Assembly (NCBI GenBank): GCA_027451455.1
Contig: DAIDJI010000026.1
Span: forward strand, 1-17,882
From: Planctomycetales bacterium
GTDB taxonomy: Bacteria > Planctomycetota > Planctomycetia > Isosphaerales > Isosphaeraceae
Length of the DNA: 17,882 nucleotides
Direction: 5' to 3'
Positions within the stretch are counted from its first letter, which is position 1, and the number at the start of each line of letters is the position of its first letter. Position numbers and translations under genes: made by a program. The notes under the pieces are model-generated. The model saw nothing but the letters and a program-made list of their open reading frames with translations, did not search any database and was not told the origin of the DNA. Below are positions 1-7,798 of the stretch, piece after piece.

Positions 1-904
1 GCGAGGCTGTCCCAAAGTTCCACCTTGGAAATGGGCTGGCCATCTTGAAGGCCAGTTCGTAACTTGCGATCCGGGCTGCCAGCTCCGAGTTGTCCGAGCG
101 ATCGGCCAGGTGCTCCTCGTTCTTCTCTCGGAGCCGGTCGAGCAGCATCCGGCGCGTCGATCGAGCGGATCGCGCCGGAGAGGCCAGGTCGTGGATCGGC
201 GTCCCGTTCGAGCGCAGGACAGTTGCCTGGAAGGCCGCCGGCATGTAGCCGCTCGACCAGTTCTTTGCCCCGCTGATCGGACCGCCGGTCGGATCGAGCA
301 TCACCACGAAGCCAGGCAGGTCCTCGTTCTCGCTTCCGAGGCCATAGGTTACCCACGTCCCCAGGCAAGGGTGACCGCTCTGCAGCCGACCCGAGTTCAT
401 CATGAGCATTGCCGATCCATGGATCGGCGAATCGGCATACATCGAGTGGATGAAGGCGAGGTCGTCAGCGCATCGGCCCAAATTCGGGAAAAGGTCGGAG
501 ATCATCTTGCCCGACTGACCATACGGTCGGAACGCCCACTTCGGCCCGACCACTCGTCCCTCGTTCTTCTTCCCCCCCCGGCCGAACGTCTTCACAGCGA
601 TCGTCTTGCCGTCGATCGGGTACAAGTTGGGCTTGTAGTCGAATGTGTCGACATGGCTCGGGCCGCCGTACATGAACAGGAAGATCACGCTCTTCGCCTT
701 CGCGCGGCGGGGCGGGGCCTTGGGCGCCATCGGGTTGACGAACGGAGTCCGGCCGTCGGCCGCGACCGCCTGTCGCGCCAGGAACCCGTCGGCGCCAAGA
801 AGGCCCGCCAACGCGACGCTGCCGAAGCCGCCACCGATCTCCCAGAGGAACTCGCGGCGCGTCCGGCCGCAGAAGGACGATGTTTCCGTGCTCGGCGAGG
901 GCAT
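1..904 (-). CDS. DUF1501 domain protein, Tat-exported, 3' end cut by window edge
   Basis: Reading the minus strand from the ATG at 904 gives an open frame to the window edge (301 codons). The N-terminus has a twin-arginine signal (TRREFLWEIGGGFG, about residues 14-27) followed by a hydrophobic stretch. The mature part carries the DUF1501 signature VIFLFMYGGPSHVDTFDYKP (about 71-90), then IHSMYADSPIHGSAMLMMNSG and LGTWVTYGLGSENEDLPGFVV. DUF1501 proteins belong to the alkaline phosphatase/sulfatase-like superfamily and occur widely in planctomycetes next to DUF1549/DUF1553 genes, as here; their substrates are mostly unknown. A GGAG ribosome site lies 7 bases before the ATG. The frame loses family resemblance after the motif YELAFKM (ends at residue 288, base 41), so the last 40 bases may not be native gene sequence. 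Family identity is firm; the 3' end is not. Confidence 0.88.
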   Translation of the reverse strand, partial: MPSPSTETSSFCGRTRREFLWEIGGGFGSVALAGLLGADGFLARQAVAADGRTPFVNPMAPKAPPRRAKAKSVIFLFMYGGPSHVDTFDYKPNLYPIDGKTIAVKTFGRGGKKNEGRVVGPKWAFRPYGQSGKMISDLFPNLGRCADDLAFIHSMYADSPIHGSAMLMMNSGRLQSGHPCLGTWVTYGLGSENEDLPGFVVMLDPTGGPISGAKNWSSGYMPAAFQATVLRSNGTPIHDLASPARSARSTRRMLLDRLREKNEEHLADRSDNSELAARIASYELAFKMASPFPRWNFGTAS

Positions 905-935
905 GGCGGGGCTCCGTGGGCGGGGACAGTCGGCT

Positions 936-1009
936 TCATTCTTTATTCTTCAATTTGCGATGATTGATTCTCAAATATTAAATAATGAAAACATTTGGAA
1001 ATTTTATGG
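936..1009. other. AT-rich spacer between the DUF1549/1553 and DUF1501 genes
   Basis: This stretch is strikingly AT-rich for the window, with runs such as TTATTTAATATTTGAGAATC on the minus strand. It separates two genes expected to be co-functional on that strand. It could hold a second promoter for the DUF1501 gene or a processing site. I see no strong -35/-10 pair and no clear terminator. Confidence 0.35.
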
Positions 1010-1029
1010 CAGGGACGGGCGAGGCTTGA

Positions 1030-3273
1030 TCAATCTAGGTAGAAAAAGGCATTCGCATTCAGCACGAGCAGGGCATACTGGGCCATCGCCTCGCGGTCAC
1101 CTAGGCCGGCTTGCTCTCGAAGGTTGCGCACAAATTCGAGGTCGCGGCCCAGCTCCTTGGGGGAGGGATCGCGCGAGGTCGTCAGCCGGATGGCCAGCCG
1201 AATCTGCGCAGCTACGTCACCGGGCGCCTCGTGTCTCAGGCGGTCGGCCAGGTGGCCCGCCTGCTCGTTGGCAAACTCGCCGTTGAGCAGTCCAAGGGCC
1301 TGGGTCGGAACAGTCGTCGTGTAGCGGACCGGGCAGCTCGCGTCGGTGTCGGCCGCGTCGTGGGTCGCGAGGATCGGGACCAGTAGCGACCGCTTCACGT
1401 GGACGTACACGCTTCGCCGCGTGGCCTCCTCGGGCGGCGAGACATCCCAACCGCGACCGGGGACCGACTGGCCCGCTAGCACCTCCGCTGGGATTGGCGG
1501 CCGAATGCCTGGTCCGCCCGCTTTCGTCCGCAGGGAGCCGCTGACCGCAAGGATCGCGTCGCGTACCTCTTCCGCCGAGAGCCGACGCATCGGGAACCGC
1601 CAAAACCATTGGTTCGAGGGATCGACCGACCGCCCGGCCTCGTTTGGCCGCGACGACATCCGATAAGCGCTCGACATCACGATCATCCGTTGCATTCGCT
1701 TGATCTGCCAGCCGCCCGCGGCCAGTTCGGAGGCCAGCCAGTCGAGCAGTTCGGGATGCGTTGCTGCCTCGCCTAACTTGCCGAAGTCGTTGGGCGTCGG
1801 TACGATCCCGCGGCCGAAGTGATACTGCCAGAGGCGGTTCGCCAGCACACGCGCCGTCCTCGGGTTCCTCGGGTCGACGATCCAGTCGGCCAGCGCCCGA
1901 CGCTTGCCCCCGGCGTCGGCGAACGTCGAGGCTCCCGCGTCGACCACTCCGGGCACCCCGGGCGTGACCTCTGGCCCGAGGATCGAAGGATTCCCGCGAA
2001 GGAGGACGTGTGCCGGCCCGCGCCTATGCTCGCTGATGCCCATCACCTCGACGGGGCCACTGGCCGTCTTGACCTTGCGAATGTCCTTGCCGTCAGAATC
2101 GCTCAGGTCCTTGAAAAAGGCGAGCAGGCGGTAGTAATCAGCCTGCGGGACCGGGTCCACCTTGTGGTCGTGGCAGCGGGCGCAGTTGATCGTCATTCCG
2201 AGGAAAACCTGGCCAGTCGTCGAGACGACGCCATCCAGGGCGTCGTACCGGGCGAGCGCTCGATCGGCGGGCTCATCGTCCCAGATGCCGAGCCGGTAGT
2301 AGCCGGTCGCGGTCATCGCCTCGGCTGAGGTTGGGTCAATCTCGTCGCCAGCGATCTGTTCTCGGACAAATTGATCGTAGGGCTTGTCGCGATTGAAGGC
2401 GTCGATGACGTAATCGCGGTAGCGCCAGGCGATCGGCTTGGCGTTGTCGCGCTCGTAGCCGTTGGTCTCGCCGTATCGAACGAGGTCGAGCCAGTGCCGC
2501 CCCCATCGCTCGCCGTGGTGGGGGCTGTTGATCAGGCGATCGACCAGTCGGTCGTAGGCGTCGGGCGAGCGATCGGCGACAAACGCGTTCACCTCTTCGG
2601 GCGTCGGCGGAAGGCCGATCAGGTCGAAGGTGAGTCGACGGATCAGGGCGATCCGGTCGGCCTCGGGAGCCGGTGCGAGGCCTACTTTTTCGAGCTTAAA
2701 CTGGACGAAGGCATCGATCGGGTTGCGGGCCCATCCGGGATGCTTCACCTCTGGCACATCCGGGCGCACGATGGGCCGATACGACCATTCTTCGCGGGCT
2801 TTGGCGATCGCGCCGGGCGAGGTCGGACTCTCGGGATTGGGCGTTGCGGCAATGGCTGGGGCAGAATGCGTTCCCCAGGGAAGGCCCTGGCGGACCCATC
2901 TCGAGAGGATCTCCTGCTCGCCAGCCGGCAGCTTGCCGGACGGGGGCATTTCCAGATCCTCGTAGCGGATCGCCTGGAGAACAAGGCTTTCGTCGGGACG
3001 ATCGGCGTCGATGGCGGGTCCGAGGTCGCCCCCCTTGACGAAGGCCTCGCGGCTATCCACACGGAAACCGCCCTTGACCTTCCCACCGCCTCCATGACAC
3101 TTCAAACATCGCGACTCGAGGATCGGCCGGACCTTTTCCTCGAAGAACCGGACCTGATCGGCCGGGAACGACCGCCCGGGCTCGGCTGCGAAGGCCGGGA
3201 GGAGCCCCGATGCCATCGCCAAAGCGGCCGGCATCGCTAGCATCCGCTCAGCCCATCCCCGAGATCGCTTCAT
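1030..3273 (-). CDS. DUF1549/DUF1553 protein with N-terminal planctomycete cytochrome c domain
   Basis: I chose the ATG at 3273 because a signal peptide follows directly (MKRSRGWAERMLAMPAALAM, then cleavage near AFAAEP) and GGGAG lies upstream. The frame is open to 3348, but those extra 25 residues look like leader sequence. The mature protein is about 747 residues. Domains in order: planctomycete cytochrome c domain (PSCyt1) with a CxxCH haem motif, CLKCH at residues 56-60; DUF1549/PSCyt2 in the middle, ending at INCARCHDHKVDPVPQADYY; DUF1553/PSD1 from about residue 455 (RRALADWIVDPRNPRTARVL) to the C-terminus FFYLD. It is a secreted, probably haem-carrying protein of unknown substrate, abundant in planctomycetes and thought to act with DUF1501 partners; such a gene follows 125 bases downstream. 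The linker between DUF1549 and DUF1553 is short compared with many members, but the domains look whole. Confidence 0.93.
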   Translation of the reverse strand: MKRSRGWAERMLAMPAALAMASGLLPAFAAEPGRSFPADQVRFFEEKVRPILESRCLKCHGGGGKVKGGFRVDSREAFVKGGDLGPAIDADRPDESLVLQAIRYEDLEMPPSGKLPAGEQEILSRWVRQGLPWGTHSAPAIAATPNPESPTSPGAIAKAREEWSYRPIVRPDVPEVKHPGWARNPIDAFVQFKLEKVGLAPAPEADRIALIRRLTFDLIGLPPTPEEVNAFVADRSPDAYDRLVDRLINSPHHGERWGRHWLDLVRYGETNGYERDNAKPIAWRYRDYVIDAFNRDKPYDQFVREQIAGDEIDPTSAEAMTATGYYRLGIWDDEPADRALARYDALDGVVSTTGQVFLGMTINCARCHDHKVDPVPQADYYRLLAFFKDLSDSDGKDIRKVKTASGPVEVMGISEHRRGPAHVLLRGNPSILGPEVTPGVPGVVDAGASTFADAGGKRRALADWIVDPRNPRTARVLANRLWQYHFGRGIVPTPNDFGKLGEAATHPELLDWLASELAAGGWQIKRMQRMIVMSSAYRMSSRPNEAGRSVDPSNQWFWRFPMRRLSAEEVRDAILAVSGSLRTKAGGPGIRPPIPAEVLAGQSVPGRGWDVSPPEEATRRSVYVHVKRSLLVPILATHDAADTDASCPVRYTTTVPTQALGLLNGEFANEQAGHLADRLRHEAPGDVAAQIRLAIRLTTSRDPSPKELGRDLEFVRNLREQAGLGDREAMAQYALLVLNANAFFYLD

Positions 3274-3307
3274 TAGGACGCATCTCCCGGAACGTCGAGA
3301 CCCTGCC

Positions 3308-3325
3308 TGAACTCCTTCCAGTTCA
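3308..3325 (-). promoter_or_regulatory. Leader hairpin with GGA-containing hexaloop
   Basis: On the minus strand TGAACT, loop GGAAGG, AGTTCA forms a perfect 6-bp stem. It lies about 35 bases before the DUF1549/DUF1553 start. A 6-base loop containing GGA is the form favoured by CsrA, which is encoded in this window. The structure is seen; binding is inferred. Confidence 0.35.
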
Positions 3326-3416
3326 ACAATAATCGAATCAGGGGTCAAGGACGGGATTCGCGGTGGGCCCAGGTGAAGATTGGTTGCGAGCTGCTACCAG
3401 GTTTTGACATGGTTGT

Positions 3417-4745
3417 CTAATGTGCCACTACGAATAGTACGTTTGTGACCAGCGAGATGGCCAGGATCGTCGCCATCGTCGCGATGATGAGATTGCGATT
3501 ATTTACGTAAGAAGCCATCTCGACCATCTCGTCTTCGGTGGCAGCGCGTCCCCGTGGGGTGGCATAACCGGCGTCGTCTGAATCTCCCTCGGCGAGGGCC
3601 TCGAGCGACTCGGGCTTCTGGCCGGCGATCATCGGGCTCTCGTCGCGCATCAGGCACTTGAGATCGAGGATCAGGTCATCGGGTGTCTGATACCGCTGCT
3701 CTCGGTTCTTCGCCATCATGGTTTCGACGACCATGCCGAGCCCAGCCGAGAGACTTGTGTTCAGATGATCGGGAGGAACGATGTTGACCTTCGGATCGAC
3801 GTGCTTACGCATCACGTCATTGGGGGTTTCGCCGCCGTAGGGCACCCGGCCGGTTACCATGTGATAAAGCGTGGCGCCCAGGCTGTAGATGTCGGCGCGG
3901 ATGTCGATGTTGGTCTGGCCGCGGACCTGTTCGGGGCTGATGTAATAGGGTGTCCCTATGGCCATGCCAGCTTCGGAGAGTCCCCACTTTTCATCGTCGG
4001 TGATCCGGGCAAGGCCAAGATCGGCGAGCTTCACGTTGCCGTCGCGAGTCAGGATAATGTTCTCGGGTTTGACGTCGCGATGGATCAGTCCACGTGAGTG
4101 AGCGTGCTTGAGCGCCTCGGCAACGGCTGTGATGATCCGGAGGCACTCCTTTTCGTCGAAGGTCTTGTTCTTGTCGAGGCGGTCCTTGATGGTTTCGCCC
4201 TCGACGTACTCCATGACGAAAAAGTAGTGGCCATCAACCTCGCCGGCATCGATTGCATTGACGATGTTGTTGTGCGAGAGTCGTGCGGCAATCTTGGCCT
4301 CGCGCTCAAATCGCTTGATGAACTCTCGGTTCTGGGCCAGACTATCCAGTAAGATTTTGATGGCGACGACGCGGTCGACGCTCAACTGCTTGGCCTTGTA
4401 GACGACCCCCATTGACCCCTTGCCGATTTTGCCGATGACCTGGTATCCGGGAATTTGAAACTTCTTGGAAGCCTCGCCGCCACCGGCCTCCTGGAGGAGG
4501 CGGACCATCTGGCTACGGGTCAGAACCTTCGATTCGACCATGATCTCCAGCAAGCTCTTCGAAGCGGTACCCTCTTTAACGGGCTCCTTGGCCACCATCT
4601 GAGTGCGACGACTCTTGCACGCTTCGATCTCAGCGGCGGTGGCCAGGCCGCGGCGGATCAGCGACTTCTCGAGTTGTGATTCGTCGAGTCCGGAGAACCC
4701 CTTCGGGTCCTTGGCGGCTGTACTACTCTCGACCGGAGTGGCCAT
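3417..4745 (-). CDS. Ser/Thr protein kinase with C-terminal membrane anchor
   Basis: This 442-residue protein is a Hanks-type (PknB-like) kinase. Residues 1-90 form a helical N-terminal region with two similar segments (around LDESQLEKSLIRRGLATAAE and LLEIMVESKVLTRSQMVRLL) and no known enzymatic motif. The kinase domain spans about 100-365: glycine loop GKGSMGVVYKAK (108-119), ATP-binding lysine in VAIK (K130), helix-C glutamate near E149, catalytic HRDVKPEN (222-229), metal-binding DLG (242-244, in place of the commoner DFG), activation segment GTPYYISPEQ and DIYSLGAT. A polar stretch precedes one membrane helix at about 418-440 that ends the protein, so the kinase should be cytoplasmic and tail-anchored with no outside sensor domain. 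GAGGGAG is well placed before the ATG. Catalytic residues are intact, so it is probably active; the substrate is unknown. Confidence 0.95.
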   Translation of the reverse strand: MATPVESSTAAKDPKGFSGLDESQLEKSLIRRGLATAAEIEACKSRRTQMVAKEPVKEGTASKSLLEIMVESKVLTRSQMVRLLQEAGGGEASKKFQIPGYQVIGKIGKGSMGVVYKAKQLSVDRVVAIKILLDSLAQNREFIKRFEREAKIAARLSHNNIVNAIDAGEVDGHYFFVMEYVEGETIKDRLDKNKTFDEKECLRIITAVAEALKHAHSRGLIHRDVKPENIILTRDGNVKLADLGLARITDDEKWGLSEAGMAIGTPYYISPEQVRGQTNIDIRADIYSLGATLYHMVTGRVPYGGETPNDVMRKHVDPKVNIVPPDHLNTSLSAGLGMVVETMMAKNREQRYQTPDDLILDLKCLMRDESPMIAGQKPESLEALAEGDSDDAGYATPRGRAATEDEMVEMASYVNNRNLIIATMATILAISLVTNVLFVVAH

Positions 4746-5143
4746 CTAGCCGTCTCCCTCAATGCCGGGTCGCGGATGTGTTGGGGTTTTTCGATTCGAT
4801 CGGCGAAACGATCGATCGCGGAGGCGAGGCCAGCCACCGCGCCCGGGCGGAATCGCCCTTTCGGCGAAGCGAAGATCGATTCGGCGGCGGCCTAGGAGAT
4901 TAAAAGTAGGTCTCCCACGATCGAGTTGTCAACGTAAATCCCCGGGGCATGTTCGATCGCGCCGAATCCTCGCGGTGCCTCGCTGGCTCCTTGGGGGATG
5001 CGGAGGCTTGAGAGAGGGCGACGCGCGGCGGTATGATCCGGGAACCTGCCGCTCTTACTACGCGGTGGTTCGAGATAGGTGACCGGCCCTGGCCAACGGG
5101 TGCCGGATTCCGATGGGTCGCGGCTGAGGAAGCGGGGTCGAAC
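4746..5143. other. Divergent intergenic region between kinase and leuB-like gene
   Basis: No gene is supported here. It must carry the promoters of two divergent genes. It is rich in GATCGAT-type tracts (around 4795-4815) and has a small inverted repeat GGAGA (4895-4899) / TCTCC (4911-4915). One good sigma70-like promoter faces the dehydrogenase and is listed separately. I could not identify a convincing kinase promoter. Confidence 0.5.
5008..5037 (+). promoter_or_regulatory. Sigma70-like promoter for the leuB-like gene
   Basis: TTGAGA (5008-5013) and TATGAT (5032-5037) are separated by 18 bases. The -10 element contains the ATG at 5033 that would open the longest reading frame, so a transcript from here could not use that ATG. 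This supports the downstream TTG start at 5144, giving a leader of about 100 bases. Confidence 0.4.
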
Positions 5144-6253
5144 TTGATCAGGATCGGAGTGATCGCGGGGGACGGAGTCGGGCCTGAGGTTGTCGCTGAG
5201 GCTCTGAAGGTGCTGGAGCGGGTTGCGAAACGGGAGGGTATCGAGTATGCCCTGCACCCGGTCGACGTCGGCGGCGAGCGTTACCTGCGGACCGGCGAGG
5301 TGCTGCCCGATTCGGCCGTCCGTGAGCTTCGGGATCAGGACGTGATCCTTCTGGGAGCCGTTGGGCACCCCGGCGTGCCGCCGGGCGTACTGGAGAAGGG
5401 GATTCTGCTGAAGCTCCGGTTTGATTTTCACCAGTACGTGAATCTCCGTCCGGTCCGACTGTTCCCTGGGATCGAGGGGCCGATCCGAGGGAAGGGTCCC
5501 GAGGATGTCGACATGGTCGTCGTCCGCGAAAATAATGAGGATCTATACGTCGGCGCCGGCGGCTTTCTCCGAAAGGGAACGCCCGAAGAGATTGCGATCC
5601 AGACGTCGATCAACTCGCGAGCCGGGGTCGAGCGCACGCTCCGCTACGCTTTTGACCTGGCCCGTCGCCGGGCCGCCGAGGGGCCGTTCCGTGGCCTCTC
5701 TGCGGCCGATCGCGACCGTGGTCTGGTCCGGCAGGTCACGATGGTCGCCAAGACCAATGTCCTGACTTACGCCCACGACCTCTGGAATCGCGCCTTCGAG
5801 GAGGTCTCTGGCGACTATCCCGAGATCCGGTCCGATTACCAGCACGTCGATGCCTGTTGCATGCGAATGGTTGTCGCCCCCGAAAAGTTTGACGTGATCG
5901 TTACGACCAACATGTTTGGCGACATCATCACCGACCTTGGGGCCGTGCTTCAGGGAGGGATGGGTCTGGCAGCCTCGGGCAACATCAACCCCGAGAAGAC
6001 GACGCCCAGCATGTTCGAGCCGGTCCATGGCTCGGCACCCGACATCGCCGGGAAGGGGGTCGCCAACCCGCTGGCTGCGATGCTCTCGCTGGCCATGATG
6101 TTCGATCACATCGGCCACGACCGCGCCGGCGACCTTGTCCGTGGAGCGGTCCGCCGCCTGCTTGCCCAACCGGGACCACGCACCCCCGACCTCGGCGGAC
6201 GCAACTCAACTGCGGATGTTGGATCGGCCCTCCTTGAGCTTCTCGATTCCTGA
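5144..6253 (+). CDS. leuB: 3-isopropylmalate dehydrogenase (LeuB-type)
   Basis: This 369-residue enzyme belongs to the isocitrate/isopropylmalate dehydrogenase family. LeuB oxidises and decarboxylates (2R,3S)-3-isopropylmalate with NAD+ in leucine synthesis in the cytoplasm. Visible motifs: N-terminal IGVIAGDGVGPEV, substrate arginines in LRFDFHQYVNLRP (R92, R102) and VVVREN (R129), catalytic lysine in VAKTNVL (K203), DYQHVDA (D236), metal-binding NMFGDIITD (D260, D264), and the C-terminal signature GLAASGNINP to FEPVHGSAPDIAGKGVANP. The pattern resembles the actinobacterial-type LeuB, with a small insertion around 178-195. I chose TTG at 5144 because it gives the canonical MIRIGVIAGDG start, AGGAAG lies upstream, and a promoter overlaps the alternative ATG at 5033. 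The gene stands alone without leuC/leuD nearby. Homoisocitrate or tartrate dehydrogenase activity cannot be wholly excluded from motifs. Confidence 0.88.
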   Translation: MIRIGVIAGDGVGPEVVAEALKVLERVAKREGIEYALHPVDVGGERYLRTGEVLPDSAVRELRDQDVILLGAVGHPGVPPGVLEKGILLKLRFDFHQYVNLRPVRLFPGIEGPIRGKGPEDVDMVVVRENNEDLYVGAGGFLRKGTPEEIAIQTSINSRAGVERTLRYAFDLARRRAAEGPFRGLSAADRDRGLVRQVTMVAKTNVLTYAHDLWNRAFEEVSGDYPEIRSDYQHVDACCMRMVVAPEKFDVIVTTNMFGDIITDLGAVLQGGMGLAASGNINPEKTTPSMFEPVHGSAPDIAGKGVANPLAAMLSLAMMFDHIGHDRAGDLVRGAVRRLLAQPGPRTPDLGGRNSTADVGSALLELLDS

Positions 6254-6336
6254 GCGGCTCGGCCGACACGATCGCGTCCAATGATCGTAGACTGGGAGAA
6301 GGGCAACCTGCATTCCGATCCAGGCCGACCCGGTCG

Positions 6337-6365
6337 TTGCGCGCCAGAAAGCACGACACTACGCT
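6337..6365 (+). promoter_or_regulatory. Possible sigma70-like promoter for first DUF1559 gene
   Basis: TTGCGC (6337-6342) and TACGCT (6360-6365) are separated by 17 bases, about 100 bases before the DUF1559 start. The match to consensus is moderate. Confidence 0.28.
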
Positions 6366-6461
6366 AGCAGTGATCGATCGAATCGAGTACGCTACAAGAG
6401 AGGGGTCGAGGCGCCGATTCGCCCGACGTCCCACCGAGGCCTCCAGTCCGAGGGAAATCCG

Positions 6462-7427
6462 ATGCGTCCCATCGCCCATCGCCGTGGTCGTCGGTCCGGC
6501 TTTACACTGATCGAGTTGCTAGTCGTCATCGCCATCATTGGAGTCTTGGTGGCGTTAATCATGCCGGCAGTGCAGGCAGCGCGCGAGGCGGCCAACCGGA
6601 CAAAGTGCCAGAACAACCTCCGGCAGCTCGCCATCGCCGCCCAGGAATACCACGACGGCTTCAGCTCTTTCCCCTCCGGCTGGTACTGCATGGGGCCTGT
6701 CTACGACACCCAGAATAATCTCATCGGCGGCGACGCCAATTGCATCCCGACCACTGCCCCCCAGGTCTACATGTGGAACGGGATGACCAGCCTTTTCATC
6801 AAGCTCGAGCAAACCAACCTCTGGAACAACATCAACTTCAACCTCTACGCTAACGACCCGAGCAATTCAACCGCCATCCGGACGACCATCGACGGCTTCG
6901 TCTGCCCCTCGAACCGCCGGCCGACCACGGTCAACACGAGTACCGGGCTGAGCGCCAACGCCAGGCTCGGCCCCTCGGATTACCGGGCCAATATGGCCGC
7001 TGGCTATATTCTGCAGACCACCTCCAATTGCCCCGACCTCACGCCCGCTATCGCTGATCAGAACCCGTTCTGTCTGATGAACGACAACGGGATCATGTTC
7101 CAGAATTCGACGGTTAACATCGCCGACATAACCGACGGCACCTCGACTACCGTCCTGTTTGGCGAGAGTCTCTACCAGACCGGGACCTGGTCGCAGGCCC
7201 TGAGCTGCTGCGTCCGGACCACCATCCAACGAACCATCAACAGGCCAGTCGTCGCCAAGAGTCAGAACTACTGGATCTACTGGGCAAGCAAGCACCCAGG
7301 AATGGTGAATTACGCGTTCTGCGACGGCAACGTCCGGTCCATCCCCGCGACCGTCAACAAGATCACCCTGAACAAGATCATGACCAGGAACGGCGGCGAG
7401 ACGATCTCCAGCGACGAGATCAAGTGA
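6462..7427 (+). CDS. DUF1559 pseudopilin-like protein (H-X9-DG type), first copy
   Basis: This 321-residue protein begins with a short basic leader and the type IV prepilin cleavage/methylation motif GFTLIELLVVIAIIGVLVAL (about residues 13-32), so it should be cut before F14, N-methylated and held in the inner membrane by its first helix. The rest is a DUF1559 domain: MPAVQAAREAANRTKCQNNL follows the helix, and the end carries HPGMVNYAFCDG, an exact H-X9-DG motif, then a short tail. Planctomycetes encode large families of these proteins; their role is unknown and they are usually not part of a classic pilus operon. GAGGG lies 8 bases before the ATG. The core is rich in N, T and S and carries several cysteines (for example ALSCCVRTT). 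No pilus assembly gene is nearby. Confidence 0.92.
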   Translation: MRPIAHRRGRRSGFTLIELLVVIAIIGVLVALIMPAVQAAREAANRTKCQNNLRQLAIAAQEYHDGFSSFPSGWYCMGPVYDTQNNLIGGDANCIPTTAPQVYMWNGMTSLFIKLEQTNLWNNINFNLYANDPSNSTAIRTTIDGFVCPSNRRPTTVNTSTGLSANARLGPSDYRANMAAGYILQTTSNCPDLTPAIADQNPFCLMNDNGIMFQNSTVNIADITDGTSTTVLFGESLYQTGTWSQALSCCVRTTIQRTINRPVVAKSQNYWIYWASKHPGMVNYAFCDGNVRSIPATVNKITLNKIMTRNGGETISSDEIK

Positions 7428-7512
7428 TTCTGAGCGTCACCCCTTCGGCTCACCCTCACCGCAGGGTCGGCTCGACAAACCTTCGCCGCTTCCGTCCCCG
7501 GTCTGCTCGCCT

Positions 7513-7545
7513 GGCCCCAAGATTCCTTCGTCGGGGCCTTTCCTT
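7513..7545 (+). terminator. Possible weak terminator after first DUF1559 gene
   Basis: GGCCCC (7513-7518) pairs with GGGGCC (7533-7538) across a 14-base loop and is followed by TTTCCTT. The stem is short and the loop large, so this is only a candidate. The rest of 7428-7680 shows no gene. Confidence 0.22.
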
Positions 7546-7680
7546 GTCGCTTGGTTCGATCGCGCAAAGCCCGGGCCGGAGACTTTCTGTGTTCGTCCAA
7601 GGGTCTGGGATGATCCAGCTCTGAATCGCGGCGTCGGCGCATTCCGAACGCCATCGCCTCGGTTTAATGGAGAACTGCTG

Positions 7681-7707
7681 TTGAAGGGAACATGAATCTG
7701 CTAGAAT
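7681..7707 (+). promoter_or_regulatory. Extended -10 promoter before the hypothetical gene
   Basis: TGCTAGAAT (7699-7707) is an extended -10 element (TGn plus TAGAAT), with TTGAAG at 7681-7686 upstream at 15-base spacing. Transcription should begin near 7714, which argues against the earliest GTG start at 7715 for the gene that follows. Confidence 0.4.
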
Positions 7708-7798
7708 CCATTCTGTGCCGGGTTCGGGCGGGATGCTTGCCGCTCGTGTCAGACGGTATCCGACCCCTCCCCTCGGTCAGACGATAGCCAGGGCTGCC

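Noticed and set aside
110..967. 285-residue open frame on the plus strand
   Set aside because: It is antisense to the DUF1501 gene, whose Tat signal and signature motifs are clear on the minus strand.
2371..3240. 289-residue plus-strand frame
   Set aside because: It is antisense to the DUF1549/DUF1553 gene and has no recognisable motif.
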